Notes: generated from the sequence alone by a model not told the origin. DNA of 64,000 nucleotides from Ahrensia kielensis DSM 5890 (GCF_000374465.1 NZ_KB894529.1:496001-560000); one strand, 5' to 3'. Shown: positions 1 to 9,307, numbered from the stretch's first letter. Program-made: numbers and translations.

Positions 1-1
1 T

Positions 2-100
2 GTACCAATCGAAAAATTAGAATCATGGGCTGAGGATGTTCGCAGTGTCGCTAAAGCCATCATGGAAGAATTACCAATAAAACTGGGGCCGCGAGCTTAA
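2..100 (+). CDS. C-terminal end of an unidentified protein (partial)
   Basis: The window opens inside a reading frame that encodes about 32 residues and stops with TAA at 98-100. The tail ends in LPIKLGPRA and I do not recognise it. It lies 28 bp upstream of a sugar-type ABC ATPase on the same strand, so it is probably the preceding gene of that operon, perhaps a transporter or sugar-metabolism protein. The true start lies outside the window. Confidence 0.55.
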   Translation, partial: VPIEKLESWAEDVRSVAKAIMEELPIKLGPRA

Positions 101-128
101 CAAAACCTCGCGATCAAGGGAGACTTTA

Positions 129-1211
129 ATGACAGACGTCGTACTTACTAAACTTAAAAAATCGTTCGGGCCGATTGATGTGATTCACGGCGTTGATCTC
201 GATATCAAATCTGGTGAATTTGTCGTTTTTGTTGGTCCATCAGGTTGTGGTAAATCCACTCTCTTGCGACTAATTGCAGGCCTTGAAGAAGCGAGTTCAG
301 GCAAAATTTCCATCGGCGAACAAGATGTTACTTATGTCGAACCTGCAGAGCGCGGCGTCGCTATGGTGTTTCAATCCTATGCGCTTTACCCGCATATGAC
401 GGTTCGCGAAAATATGGGTTTTGGTCTTAAAATGACAGGCCATGACACCGCTTTCATTAATGAACGTGTCAATAAAGCAGCTGAAATTTTAAAACTCGGC
501 GCTTTGCTCGATCGCAAACCAAAACAACTTTCTGGCGGCCAGCGCCAGCGTGTTGCGATTGGACGATCCATCGTGCGCGAGCCTAAAGTTTTCCTGTTTG
601 ATGAGCCGCTTTCAAACCTAGATGCAGAACTGCGCGTACAAATGCGACTTGAGATCGCAAAGCTTCACAACGACCTTGGCGCGACCATGATTTACGTAAC
701 CCATGATCAAGTTGAGGCGATGACCTTGGCTGACAAGATCGTTGTACTTCGGGCCGGCCGCGTTGAACAATATGGCTCCCCGCTTCACCTTTATAACGAT
801 CCAGATAATCAGTTTGTAAGTGGGTTTATTGGCTCTCCCAAAATGAACCATTTAAGCGGTACAGTCACAGCTTATGCTAAAGGTAAAGCAACGGTTGAGA
901 TCGACGGTTACAACGGCGCAAAAGCGGCCGTGCCAATATCGACAAAACTTGAAAAGGGTAGAAAAGTAACGCTCGGCATTCGGCCAGAGCACTTTACCGC
1001 AGACGGTACGGCAAAACTCGACGTTCAGATTGATGTAATAGAAGATTTGGGCGGCGCATCTTTTGCGTATTCAGGCGCAGACAGCGCTGACCCTCTCACA
1101 ATACAGCTACCTGAAGGGCATTCCGTCAAACAAGGAAAACCAACGAGCGCGTCATTCGATCCAGCGCGCGCATTCTTGTTTGATGCGGACACACAAGAAC
1201 GAATTCGCTAA
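129..1211 (+). CDS. MalK/UgpC-type ABC transporter ATP-binding protein
   Basis: This is the ATPase subunit of a CUT1-type sugar or polyol importer, acting on the cytoplasmic face of the membrane. Visible motifs are Walker A GPSGCGKST at residues 36-44, Q-loop Q82, signature LSGGQ at 134-138, Walker B ending FDEP at 157-160 and the H-loop histidine 192. A C-terminal region of about 120 residues is the TOBE/MalK regulatory fold, and 360 aa is the usual family length. The ATG is preceded by a GGGAG ribosome site. The permeases and binding protein are not in the window but should lie upstream. The substrate cannot be deduced; UgpC (glycerol-3-phosphate), MalK and polyol ATPases look alike. Confidence 0.9.
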   Translation: MTDVVLTKLKKSFGPIDVIHGVDLDIKSGEFVVFVGPSGCGKSTLLRLIAGLEEASSGKISIGEQDVTYVEPAERGVAMVFQSYALYPHMTVRENMGFGLKMTGHDTAFINERVNKAAEILKLGALLDRKPKQLSGGQRQRVAIGRSIVREPKVFLFDEPLSNLDAELRVQMRLEIAKLHNDLGATMIYVTHDQVEAMTLADKIVVLRAGRVEQYGSPLHLYNDPDNQFVSGFIGSPKMNHLSGTVTAYAKGKATVEIDGYNGAKAAVPISTKLEKGRKVTLGIRPEHFTADGTAKLDVQIDVIEDLGGASFAYSGADSADPLTIQLPEGHSVKQGKPTSASFDPARAFLFDADTQERIR

Positions 1212-1227
1212 ATCAATCATACAAACA

Positions 1228-1261
1228 AAAGCGGCCCTGAAGTTATCAAGGCCGCTTTTTA
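1228..1261. terminator. Bidirectional Rho-independent terminator
   Basis: GCGGCC at 1231-1236 pairs with GGCCGC at 1250-1255, followed by a T-run on the plus strand. An A-run precedes the stem, so it also works for the minus strand. It separates the convergent ABC ATPase and ptsN genes. Confidence 0.85.
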
Positions 1262-1277
1262 TATTTCCAAGGCTCAC

Positions 1278-1742
1278 TCAAGCTGCGTTTGAATGAGCCG
1301 GGTTGGTCAAGAGTTCATAAATTGCATCTTCACTTGAAGCAGATCGAAGCGCAGCGAGGCGGTCCGTGTCGCGCAGCACCCGTGCAATACGTGAAAGTGC
1401 TTTGAGGTGATCTGCGCCAGCGCTTTCAGGCGCGAGCAGCAGAAATGCAATATCGACATCTTTTTCATCCAAAGAATCAAAAGCAATAGGCGTTTCAAGT
1501 CTGGCAAAAATGCCAAATATCTTGTCGAAATTGTTAAACTTGCCGTGCGGAATCGCAATGCCGTTGCCAACCCCGGTTGAGCCCAACTTTTCGCGCTGTA
1601 AAATCGTGTCAAAGATTTCACGGGCCGACAGATTTGTTAGCTCTGCGGCCCGCTCTGACATTGCTTGAAGCAACTGTTTCTTGGAGCTTGCTTTCAAGTC
1701 GATCACAACTGCGTCCTTGCCGAGAAATTCGCCAAGATCCAT
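1278..1742 (-). CDS. ptsN: PTS IIA-like nitrogen regulatory protein PtsN (EIIA-Ntr)
   Basis: This is the terminal phosphoacceptor of the nitrogen-related phosphotransferase chain (PtsP-NPr-EIIANtr), a cytosolic regulator of metabolism and potassium transport rather than of sugar uptake. The single PTS EIIA type-2 domain spans nearly all 154 residues. The phosphorylated histidine is His66 in GIAIPHGK. I chose the ATG at 1742 because AGGG lies about 8 nt upstream and the protein then begins MDLGEFL, as in known PtsN. The frame stays open 14 codons further upstream to 1784. It is last in the lptCAB-rpoN-hpf-ptsN block, next to rpoN as in many proteobacteria. Confidence 0.95.
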   Translation of the reverse strand: MDLGEFLGKDAVVIDLKASSKKQLLQAMSERAAELTNLSAREIFDTILQREKLGSTGVGNGIAIPHGKFNNFDKIFGIFARLETPIAFDSLDEKDVDIAFLLLAPESAGADHLKALSRIARVLRDTDRLAALRSASSEDAIYELLTNPAHSNAA

Positions 1743-1805
1743 GTCACTTACCCTATTGTTTTTTGGCGGCCCACCCAAAGGCACGCTTGACGGTTGGCTT
1801 TGGCG

Positions 1806-2381
1806 TCACTTCATTGCGCCTGGGTCGATCCAACCGATGTTTCCATCCGGACGGCGATAGACAAGATTCACGTCACCGCTGCCCGCGTTTCGGAACACAT
1901 AGACTGGGTTGTCCTGAAGGTCCAGTTGCAAAACAGCAGAAGCCACAGGCAAAGTCGTTAACTTCATTTGTGTTTCAGCAACAATAACCGGCGCATAATC
2001 TTCCGGTAGATCTTCTTCATCATCTTCCGGCAGCGCTTCTAATACCTTGTATGCGTAATTTTCAGTACGAGCAGCGGCTTCTTGAGTATGATGATTTTTC
2101 AAACGGCGCTTGTAACGGCGCAAACGTTTTTCTAGGCGTTCGGCTGCAGAATCAAAGCTGGCGTCGGGGTCCTGACCATCGCCGCTCGCCTGCAACATGG
2201 TTCCAGTATCAAGATGTATTACGCAATCTGCGGTAAAACGATTGCCAGATTTTTCGACGGTAACATGACCTTGCGCTCCTTTATCAAAGTATTTCGTAAG
2301 CGCGTCTTCAATGCGATCCTCAATGCGAATTTTGAATGCATCGCCGATTTCCATATGTTTCCCAGAAATACGTAAGCTCAT
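1806..2381 (-). CDS. hpf: Ribosome hibernation-promoting factor, long form
   Basis: This is a stationary-phase factor that binds the 30S decoding region and dimerises 70S ribosomes into inactive 100S particles. At 191 aa it is the long type: an N-terminal S30AE domain (about 1-100) rich in basic residues (RRYKRRLKN), an acidic linker (DDEEDLPED) and a C-terminal dimerisation domain (about 130-190) ending near GNIGWIDPG. It lies 126 bp downstream of rpoN and 63 bp upstream of the chosen ptsN start. That order is conserved across proteobacteria. The long intergenic region suggests its own promoter. Confidence 0.95.
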   Translation of the reverse strand: MSLRISGKHMEIGDAFKIRIEDRIEDALTKYFDKGAQGHVTVEKSGNRFTADCVIHLDTGTMLQASGDGQDPDASFDSAAERLEKRLRRYKRRLKNHHTQEAAARTENYAYKVLEALPEDDEEDLPEDYAPVIVAETQMKLTTLPVASAVLQLDLQDNPVYVFRNAGSGDVNLVYRRPDGNIGWIDPGAMK

Positions 2382-2507
2382 GATTTACCTCATTCTTTCG
2401 TTATTATTCTGAATCACCTAGAAGCAACCCAGTTACAACAGCTTGTGCCAGTTTCGTGCCGCTGTGAAGAGCAAAACGACAAAAAATATTTCAAGAATAA
2501 TAAGCGC

Positions 2508-4070
2508 TTAATGTTGTTTTTTTTCTGACGTTAGCTGGGCCTTTTTCTCACGGCGGCGCTGCACGGAAGACGCGATATTCATCGCTTCGCGGTATTTGGC
2601 GACAGTGCGCCTTGCGATTTCTATGCCTTCTTCACGCAAAGCATCCACTAACGCGTCGTCGGAAAGCACTTTTTGTACAGATTCGTCTTTAATTAGATCA
2701 CGAATCCGTTGTTTAACCGATTCAGAGGAGTGGTCATCGCTTCCACCAGCGACACCTGAAATGGCGACAGTAAAGAAATATCGCAGTTCAAATAAACCAC
2801 GCGGTGTCATCATATATTTATTGGAAGCCACCCGACTAACGGTTGATTCGTGCATTTCTATTGCATCTGCGACCATTTTCATGGTCATGGGCTTCAAACT
2901 GGAAACCCCATTCAAGAAAAAACCATCTTGTTGCTTTACGATCTCGGTCGTCACTTTCAAAATAGTGATCGCACGTTGATCTAAGCTGCGCTCTAGCCAT
3001 GTCGCGCTTGCTAAGCAATCAGCAATGAATGATTTCTCATCTTTTTTGAGCTTTGCCCCTGAGATTTCATTATAATATTGCCGATCTACAATCACCTTGG
3101 GCAGCGCATCAGAATTCAATTCAATGCGCCAATTGCCATCGGGAGTTTGCGCAACCTCGACATCATGAACAATCGCCTGTGTTCCGCTTAGCTCAAATTG
3201 CAAGCCGGGGCGTGGATCAAGTCGTTTGATTTCAGCAAGCATATCCAGCAAATCGCTATCATCAACGCCGCAGATTTGGCTCAGTGTCTTAAAATCGCGT
3301 TTTGCCAACAGATCCAAATTATCAAGCAGCTTACTCATTGCGGGATCAAGGCGCTCATTGCGTGCGCATTGCAAACGAAGACACTCCGATAAATCGCGCG
3401 CAAAAACGCCCGCAGGATCACAAGTTTGAAGACTTTCCAGCACAGCCAAAACATCCTCTGGATCGCACGATAATCGCTCACAAATACCGGCTAAATCAAA
3501 ATCCACGTAACCGCGTTCATCAAGCGCGTCAATCAGCTCGCTTGCGATAGCGTGGTCGGGAATTGTTCTGAAAATAAACGGCGCCTGCTGTTCAATGACA
3601 TCGCGCAAAGTCAACCGAGATTGAGCCACATTTTCCAGCATAAAATCATCATCGGGCGCTGATGATGAGGGCAGCCCAGGAAGCGAATTCGTAATATTAT
3701 TATCATGCTGCATTTGAGCTGGCAGCGCGCCATCCCCGTTACCGGGATCATCTGGAAATATATTTTCAAGCGAGCTATCGAGCTTATCGGAAATTGCCGC
3801 CGCGCTCACCTCCAGATCAGCATTATCCCAATCCGTATTTCGTTCGGCTGATGCATTGCTTTGACTGTCTGCGGCACCATTATCACGATCAGTGTAGCTA
3901 TCATCACTGGCGCTAGTCTGCCTTAAAAGCGGGTTACTTTCGACTTGGCTTTCAATGAATTGCTCAAGCTCAAGCTGCGTAAACTGCAACAGTTTAATGG
4001 ACTGAAGCAGTTGCGGTGTCATTTTCAATGATTGCGTTTGCCGCAAATTAAGTCTAGCATTCAAAGCCAT
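2508..4070 (-). CDS. rpoN: RNA polymerase sigma-54 factor
   Basis: This is the alternative sigma factor that recognises -24/-12 promoters and needs AAA+ activators; it usually controls nitrogen metabolism in this group. The 520-aa protein has the glutamine/leucine-rich activator region I (residues 1-50, QSLKMTPQLLQSIKLLQ), an acidic region II (about 55-150), the core-binding and HTH regions, and the RpoN box ARRTVAKYRE at 486-495 near the C-terminus. All hallmark parts are present and the length is normal. It follows lptB after 117 bp and precedes hpf and ptsN. Confidence 0.97.
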   Translation of the reverse strand: MALNARLNLRQTQSLKMTPQLLQSIKLLQFTQLELEQFIESQVESNPLLRQTSASDDSYTDRDNGAADSQSNASAERNTDWDNADLEVSAAAISDKLDSSLENIFPDDPGNGDGALPAQMQHDNNITNSLPGLPSSSAPDDDFMLENVAQSRLTLRDVIEQQAPFIFRTIPDHAIASELIDALDERGYVDFDLAGICERLSCDPEDVLAVLESLQTCDPAGVFARDLSECLRLQCARNERLDPAMSKLLDNLDLLAKRDFKTLSQICGVDDSDLLDMLAEIKRLDPRPGLQFELSGTQAIVHDVEVAQTPDGNWRIELNSDALPKVIVDRQYYNEISGAKLKKDEKSFIADCLASATWLERSLDQRAITILKVTTEIVKQQDGFFLNGVSSLKPMTMKMVADAIEMHESTVSRVASNKYMMTPRGLFELRYFFTVAISGVAGGSDDHSSESVKQRIRDLIKDESVQKVLSDDALVDALREEGIEIARRTVAKYREAMNIASSVQRRREKKAQLTSEKKQH

Positions 4071-4187
4071 GCAACAATCACCCTTCCCTAAACTGGCCTG
4101 AAATTTGCTTGGTCCACTTTAGGGGAGAATAGTTAAGCGAGTCCATCCTGACGCAGCAGGTTGTAAATACGCTTAAAAATTTGGAAA

Positions 4188-4991
4188 TTACAGTCGGAAT
4201 TCATCACCAAGATAGAACCGACGAACATCCTTATTGGCAATGATCTCGGCTGGCGTTCCATGGGTCAGCACACTGCCCGCATGAATAATATATGCGCGAT
4301 CAATGAGCCCGAGAGTTTCGCGTACATTGTGATCGGTGATCAAGACGCCTAAGCCACGCTTTGTGAGATGCCGAACAAGCTGCTGAATATCTGAAACCGC
4401 GATAGGATCAACGCCAGCAAACGGTTCATCGAGCAACATAAATTGAGGGTCGGAAGCCAATGCTCGCGCAATTTCACAGCGCCTGCGCTCACCGCCAGAA
4501 AGCGCAATGGAAGGCGCTTTTCTCAAATGGCTTATTGAAAATTCTTCGAGCAGTTGATCGAGCTTTCGGTTTCGCTCTTTGCTGCTCTTTTCAACAACCT
4601 CAAGCACTGCCATGATGTTTTTTTCAACGCTTAGCCCGCGAAAAATAGACGCTTCTTGCGGCAGATATCCAATACCCAAACGCGCACGCTGGTACATCGG
4701 CATCATGGTCACATCATTGCCATCGATTAAAATTTGGCCCGTATCGACAGGCACCAAGCCTGTCACCATGTAGAAACAGGTCGTTTTTCCTGCACCATTG
4801 GGGCCAAGCAGTCCAACGGCTTCTCCGCGCCGAACCGCCATAGCAGCATTGTTCACAACCCGTCGCCCACGATAAGATTTGCTCAAACCACGTGCGATAA
4901 GCGTGCCATCAAGACTTTCAGGGTTAGAAAGCCCCAAATCACCCATGTGAATGTCGGGTTCAGGTTTCTTTTTGTTGAAAAACAAAACCAA
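4188..4991 (-). CDS. lptB: LPS export ABC transporter ATP-binding protein LptB
   Basis: This is the cytoplasmic ATPase of the LptB2FG complex, which extracts lipopolysaccharide from the inner membrane. It has Walker A GPNGAGKTT (about 64-72), signature LSGGERRR and Walker B MLLDEPFAGVDP. The catalytic domain starts only after about 30 extra N-terminal residues, a common feature in rhizobial LptB, so 267 aa exceeds the E. coli length of about 241. It lies 11 bp downstream of lptA in the lptC-lptA-lptB operon. Confidence 0.95.
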   Translation of the reverse strand: MVLFFNKKKPEPDIHMGDLGLSNPESLDGTLIARGLSKSYRGRRVVNNAAMAVRRGEAVGLLGPNGAGKTTCFYMVTGLVPVDTGQILIDGNDVTMMPMYQRARLGIGYLPQEASIFRGLSVEKNIMAVLEVVEKSSKERNRKLDQLLEEFSISHLRKAPSIALSGGERRRCEIARALASDPQFMLLDEPFAGVDPIAVSDIQQLVRHLTKRGLGVLITDHNVRETLGLIDRAYIIHAGSVLTHGTPAEIIANKDVRRFYLGDEFRL

Positions 4992-5002
4992 AGGGAGCTC
5001 TC

Positions 5003-5527
5003 TTAGTTCTTGTTTTTTGGCTGGATAAGCACTGTAGGACGCGATGTGCCACCGCAGCCTTCCAGTTTAGCTCGTCCGGTCGATTGCGTAACGGTTAATT
5101 TGCAGCCGGTCGCAACATTGCCGTCTTCGGATAATGTGACCCGCTTGCCAGAAAGCACAAAGGTTTCCGTTTTCATATCATAAGTGCCGGTTTCACCGGT
5201 TGCCACTTGCTTGCCGCTTTGAATATTAACGCCGCCTGTTGCCAATAGGCGATCAATATCAGCTGCGCCTGTCGCAATAGAGCCTTCGCCGCCCTTCGCA
5301 TAGTAAATCGTCAAGATGGATGTGCGCAAAATCGTGTCATCCTGCACAACACTGACTGACCCGCTGAAAATTGCTTTGCCGTCATTTTCAAAAATTTCCA
5401 GCTTATCGCCATCAATTTGAACCGGCTTGTCTGACGATAGAGCCAAACTTGAATTGTCTTGAGCTGCGGCAGCAATCGGCAAGCTCAAAAGAGAGGCGAT
5501 GAACGCAGCTTTCAGAATTTTGGTCAT
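5003..5527 (-). CDS. lptA: Periplasmic LPS transport protein LptA
   Basis: LptA forms the periplasmic beta-jellyroll bridge that carries LPS from LptC to LptD. A cleavable signal peptide covers about residues 1-22 (hydrophobic core LLSLPIAAAAQ). The OstA/LptA domain follows, with the expected beta-rich repeats such as YAKGGEGSIATGAADIDRL. The length of 174 aa is normal. It lies between lptC (21 bp upstream) and lptB (11 bp downstream), which fixes its identity. Confidence 0.92.
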   Translation of the reverse strand: MTKILKAAFIASLLSLPIAAAAQDNSSLALSSDKPVQIDGDKLEIFENDGKAIFSGSVSVVQDDTILRTSILTIYYAKGGEGSIATGAADIDRLLATGGVNIQSGKQVATGETGTYDMKTETFVLSGKRVTLSEDGNVATGCKLTVTQSTGRAKLEGCGGTSRPTVLIQPKNKN

Positions 5528-5548
5528 TTATATTTCCAGAGCATAACT

Positions 5549-6241
5549 TCAGTTCGTATCAATAGCGGATACATCTTCTTGGGCGGTTGCCATATTCTGA
5601 CTGTCCTTAGACACCACACTTGGCTGCATAACAAGCGTGACATTGTCTGAAAAGACAATCCGTTTTCCACCGTCATAAACGTCCATCTTATCAGAATATA
5701 TCGTTGTCAGCTCTTGTGTGATTGCAACTTTGTCTTTGGCGGACACATTTCCAGACGCTAGATCGATATCAGCGCGCCCTAAAACAGCCCGCATACCATC
5801 ACTTGTGGTCAAAACGGCCTGCTGATCAAGCAACAAAGTGCTTTTTTGGTCATCAAAGCTGCCGGTGGGCGCACTAAGTTCTGCTTCTGCGCCATTTTCC
5901 AATTCAACTTTCGCAACAAGTTTTTCAAGCTGCATCGCTGTTTCGCCAGAAAGATCTTGAATGGCCCGGGACGCTGTAACGCGATATGGGCGCTTGTCTT
6001 TTGTCATACCATTAAGTTTTGGGCTGGCCATGACGAGCTTTCCGTCACTGATCGTGCTGGATGCAAGATCAACGGACCCATCTGGTACAATACGAGAAAT
6101 GAATAATATGCCGCCCACGAACACAACACCAATAAGCGCAATGATCGGCAGAAGCCGTTTAAAGACTCTCACTTTTGTAGAGTGCCTGCGCGCCCGCTCA
6201 AAAGCGTCGTTTGAAGCTGCTTTGGCTACGACCTTGGACAT
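5549..6241 (-). CDS. lptC: LPS export protein LptC
   Basis: LptC is a bitopic inner-membrane protein that receives LPS from LptB2FG and hands it to LptA. A basic N-terminus (RARRHSTKVRVFKR) precedes one membrane helix at about 31-50, then a periplasmic beta-jellyroll domain. The sequence diverges from enterobacterial LptC, so the call rests on topology, length (230 aa) and position directly before lptA and lptB. It is the first gene of the minus-strand block. The 193-bp region shared with divergent sppA must hold its promoter. Confidence 0.88.
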   Translation of the reverse strand: MSKVVAKAASNDAFERARRHSTKVRVFKRLLPIIALIGVVFVGGILFISRIVPDGSVDLASSTISDGKLVMASPKLNGMTKDKRPYRVTASRAIQDLSGETAMQLEKLVAKVELENGAEAELSAPTGSFDDQKSTLLLDQQAVLTTSDGMRAVLGRADIDLASGNVSAKDKVAITQELTTIYSDKMDVYDGGKRIVFSDNVTLVMQPSVVSKDSQNMATAQEDVSAIDTN

Positions 6242-6434
6242 GATATTCTTAATTACCGATTGTGCTTAATGAAGTAATGGTCAGGTAAGCGGTTAATGTG
6301 GTTTTAATGGGATGCTTCCGATTTTACTGGAAAACTACTTTCAGGTCTATATTAGCTGTTGCTTGAAAACTATGCGCGCTGACTTAAACTTTACAATCAA
6401 AACGCATTTATTCGCCATTTAAGAGGATTGAGCA

Positions 6435-7403
6435 TTGCAAGCAGACGACATTATTGACCGTCAACGCCTTCGTCGCAAGGTAACTTTCTGGCGCATTGCA
6501 GCTATTCTCATTGCCGCGATCGGCGTTATATGGGCTGCCAGTTATTATACAAATGATAATGAAACTAGTGGCTTTGCCTATGATCACATCGCAAAAGTGA
6601 AAATTGATGGCACCATATTCGAAGATGAAGAATTACTTGAGCGCTTAGAAAAGATCGAAGACGACGACTTTGTTAAAGGCGTAATTCTTTCCATTGATTC
6701 TCCTGGCGGCACGACAGTCGGCGGCGAAGCTATTTTTGAAGCCGTGCGCAAAATTGCCGAGAAAAAGCCCGTTGTTGCACAAGTTGGCACTCTGGCCGCT
6801 TCTGCTGGCTATATTATTGCCTCTGCCACGGACCAAATCGTCGCACGCAAATCGTCGATAGTCGGCTCGATTGGTGTTATTTTTCAATATCCGAATTTTG
6901 AAGGCCTTTTAGATAATCTCGGCGTTGATATGCGCTCCATAAAATCATCGCCTATGAAAGCCGAACCCAATTTCTATGGCGACACGCCGCCAGAAGCAGA
7001 AGCAATGATTGAGCGCATGATTGTGGATAGTTATGATTGGTTTAAAGGCATCGTTACAGAGCGCCGCGGTTTTGAGCCGGAAAAAACAGCCCAACTTGCT
7101 GATGGTTCCGTGTTTACAGGACGTCAAGCTTTAGAAAACGGCCTGATCGATCAATTGGGCGGTGAAGATGTCGCCCGCGATTGGCTTATAGAACAAGGCG
7201 TTGACCAAGATTTGGACACAAAACTTTGGAAAAAGAAGCCAGAGCGTAACAATTTCTTATTGCCGAATGCTGCAATGGCATGGTTCATGAAACAAGTTGG
7301 GCTCGAAAGTCTATCTCTTCCAATTGCAGAGCAATTTGGTAAACGGCTTGCGCTTGACGGTATGCTCTCGATTTGGCACGTTCAAAGCGCTGAGAAGAAT
7401 TAG
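6435..7403 (+). CDS. sppA: Signal peptide peptidase SppA (S49 family, short form)
   Basis: This membrane-bound serine protease degrades leftover signal peptides. One membrane helix lies at about 18-38, followed by the S49 domain. The nucleophile is Ser123 (AASAGY) and the general base is Lys175 (PMKAEP). Their 52-residue spacing equals that of the B. subtilis Ser/Lys dyad. I accept the TTG start because AGAGGA lies 8 nt upstream and no better start is near. It heads the sppA-ihfB-lapA cluster typical of Rhizobiales. Confidence 0.92.
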   Translation: MQADDIIDRQRLRRKVTFWRIAAILIAAIGVIWAASYYTNDNETSGFAYDHIAKVKIDGTIFEDEELLERLEKIEDDDFVKGVILSIDSPGGTTVGGEAIFEAVRKIAEKKPVVAQVGTLAASAGYIIASATDQIVARKSSIVGSIGVIFQYPNFEGLLDNLGVDMRSIKSSPMKAEPNFYGDTPPEAEAMIERMIVDSYDWFKGIVTERRGFEPEKTAQLADGSVFTGRQALENGLIDQLGGEDVARDWLIEQGVDQDLDTKLWKKKPERNNFLLPNAAMAWFMKQVGLESLSLPIAEQFGKRLALDGMLSIWHVQSAEKN

Positions 7404-7436
7404 TAGAATACTAGATGAATAGTACATGGGGACGTT

Positions 7437-7715
7437 ATGATAAAGTCTGAGCTTGTGCAGGTAATTGCAGATCGAAATCCGCATTTATATCAAAGAGATG
7501 TCGAGAATATTGTAAATGCGATCCTCGATGAAATTACAGAAACGCTCGCCTCAGGAAATCGCGTTGAGCTTCGTGGTTTTGGCGCTTTCTCGGTCAAGAA
7601 CAGACCGCCGCGCGAGGGCCGCAACCCACGTACAGGCGAAACAGTACAGGTTGAAGAAAAATGGGTACCATTTTTCAAGACCGGCAAAGAGCTTCGCGAA
7701 CGTCTAAACAAATAA
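7437..7715 (+). CDS. ihfB: Integration host factor beta subunit
   Basis: This 92-aa DNA-bending protein pairs with IhfA and binds nucleoid sites and sigma-54 promoters. It shows the HU/IHF fold with [22 protein letters not shown], containing the beta-arm proline that intercalates in the minor groove. The N-terminus ([10 protein letters not shown]) is the beta-type rather than the HU-type. It lies 33 bp after sppA and 29 bp before lapA. Confidence 0.96.
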   Translation: MIKSELVQVIADRNPHLYQRDVENIVNAILDEITETLASGNRVELRGFGAFSVKNRPPREGRNPRTGETVQVEEKWVPFFKTGKELRERLNK

Positions 7716-7744
7716 AAAGTCTTTAGACTTTCTAGGAAAGAACC

Positions 7745-8086
7745 ATGATCCGCAAAATTATTTTTGTGCTTATCCTCATTCCGCTTGCAATCGCCTTGAT
7801 TGCACTCACGGTTGCAAATCGGCAAACGGTTGCGTTCAATCTTGATGTGTTCAATCCATCCAATGGCGCTTTAAGTTTTGATGCTCCCTTCTTCGTATGG
7901 TTGTACGCGGCCAGCGCAGTTGGCGTTATTGTTGGCGGCATTGGTAGCTGGCTTGCACAAAGCAAACACCGCAAAAAAGAACGCGCTTACAAAAAAGAAG
8001 TTCAGCATTTGCGTTATGAAATGAAAGAGGCCGGTGTTGGCGAAAAGAAAACAGCTTCATCCGCTCTGGCATTGAGCAATAACTAA
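7745..8086 (+). CDS. lapA: LapA-domain inner-membrane protein (DUF1049)
   Basis: This 113-aa protein has two membrane helices (about 5-25 and 45-67) and a charged, coiled-coil-prone cytoplasmic tail (HRKKERAYKKEVQHLRYEM). That matches the LapA family, which in E. coli works with LapB in controlling LPS synthesis. Its position after ihfB is conserved in this order of bacteria, where trpF often follows; here trpF is absent and an RNA methyltransferase gene comes next. Confidence 0.8.
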   Translation: MIRKIIFVLILIPLAIALIALTVANRQTVAFNLDVFNPSNGALSFDAPFFVWLYAASAVGVIVGGIGSWLAQSKHRKKERAYKKEVQHLRYEMKEAGVGEKKTASSALALSNN

Positions 8087-8154
8087 CATAGAGATTCCGT
8101 GAAGCCCGTGGTTCTTGGCTTTTCGCGTTCAATCCTCCATATGAATAAAGGACG

Positions 8155-8174
8155 AGGCTGCTTATGCAGCCTTT
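8155..8174 (+). terminator. Candidate terminator after lapA
   Basis: AGGCTGC at 8155-8161 pairs with GCAGCCT at 8166-8172 around a TTAT loop, followed by only three T residues. A weaker AAGCC/GGCTT hairpin lies just upstream (8102-8121). It probably ends the sppA-ihfB-lapA transcript, but the short U-tract makes this uncertain. Confidence 0.45.
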
Positions 8175-8194
8175 GACCCATTCAGTCTATCAAA

Positions 8195-9307
8195 TTGGAA
8201 TTAGATGTGCGCCCACCGCGATCCAAAAACAATAAGAACAAATCGCAGCGCGGCCCAAGGGTTGAAAACAGCGCACCGGAAGCTGGATTTCGCCCAAAAC
8301 CTAAATATGCAGCAAAACCTGCAACGCCCTCAAAAACGGGCAATCATGTAGAAAACCGCGCTCCGGTTGTTCGCCCACGCAAGACCGCCAAGCGTCCGTC
8401 GGAAAAACTGCCTGTCATTTTAGAAACCGCGCCCGACAAGAATCACGCACTGCTTGATACGGGTGATGGGCTAAAGCTTGAGCAATATGGCGATATAAAA
8501 ATTATACGCCCTGAGCAGCAAGCTATTTGGGGTAGAAGCCAAGATGATGCACTTTGGGATAGCGCCAATGCAATCTTCACTGGAGATACAGACGAAGAAG
8601 GCATGGGCCGCTGGCGTTTTCCAGGCACGCAACTTGGCGAAACATGGCCAATGGCTTTCGATGGCGTCGGATATTTGGGACGCTTTACATCATTTCGTCA
8701 TGTTGGTGTCTTTCCAGAACAAGCCGCGCATTGGCGTGCTATGCGCGAAACAATTAAACGCTCTGGCAAGCAATTGCGGGTTCTCAACCTATTTGGTTAT
8801 ACCGGCGTAGCATCTCTGGTCGCTGCCGATGCTGGCGCGCATGTTACTCATGTTGACGCCTCTAAAAAAGCGATCGGATGGGCACGCGAAAACCAAAGCT
8901 TTGCCGGTCTTGATGAGATGCCAGTTCGCTGGATTTGCGAAGACGCGATGAAGTTTGTGCAACGCGAAGTGCGCCGCGGCAACACATATGACATCATCTT
9001 GCTTGATCCGCCTGCCTATGGGCGCGGACCCAATGGTGAAGTCTGGCAGTTATTTGATCACCTTCCCGACATGCTGGATGGTTGCCGCGATCTTTTAAGC
9101 GACAAACCTGAAATGCTGATTTTAACGGCCTACGCTATACGCGCGTCATTTTTTGCGATGCATGAAGCAATGATGGACAGCTTTACTGGCTACAAAACAC
9201 AGGGCTGCGTTGAATCAGGAGAATTAATCATTCGCGAAAAATTACGTGGGCGGGCGCTTTCCACCTCCATGTTCTCACGTTGGTTGCCGGAGACTTTTGA
9301 TGAGTGA
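8195..9307 (+). CDS. Class I SAM-dependent RNA methyltransferase (RlmI/RlmK-like)
   Basis: This is predicted to methylate rRNA in the cytosol with S-adenosylmethionine. The first 80 residues are a low-complexity basic extension (many K, R, P, N). The catalytic domain follows: LFGYTGVASLVAADAG is the SAM-binding motif I, and LLDPPAYGRG is the catalytic DPP(A/S) motif typical of the Methyltrans_SAM family. The TTG start at 8195 has no convincing ribosome site, and the true start could lie within the extension. The gene overlaps the next methyltransferase gene by 8 bp, so the two are cotranslated. The target nucleotide is unknown. Confidence 0.8.
   Translation: MELDVRPPRSKNNKNKSQRGPRVENSAPEAGFRPKPKYAAKPATPSKTGNHVENRAPVVRPRKTAKRPSEKLPVILETAPDKNHALLDTGDGLKLEQYGDIKIIRPEQQAIWGRSQDDALWDSANAIFTGDTDEEGMGRWRFPGTQLGETWPMAFDGVGYLGRFTSFRHVGVFPEQAAHWRAMRETIKRSGKQLRVLNLFGYTGVASLVAADAGAHVTHVDASKKAIGWARENQSFAGLDEMPVRWICEDAMKFVQREVRRGNTYDIILLDPPAYGRGPNGEVWQLFDHLPDMLDGCRDLLSDKPEMLILTAYAIRASFFAMHEAMMDSFTGYKTQGCVESGELIIREKLRGRALSTSMFSRWLPETFDE

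Noticed and set aside
1577-1987. 136-codon plus-strand frame
   Set aside because: It runs antisense over ptsN and hpf and is a shadow of their codon usage.
2382-2507. Sigma-54 promoter upstream of hpf
   Set aside because: A TGGCAC...TTGT pair is present on the minus strand, but the spacing between the GG and GC-equivalent positions is 11 instead of 10 and the -12 element lacks GC.
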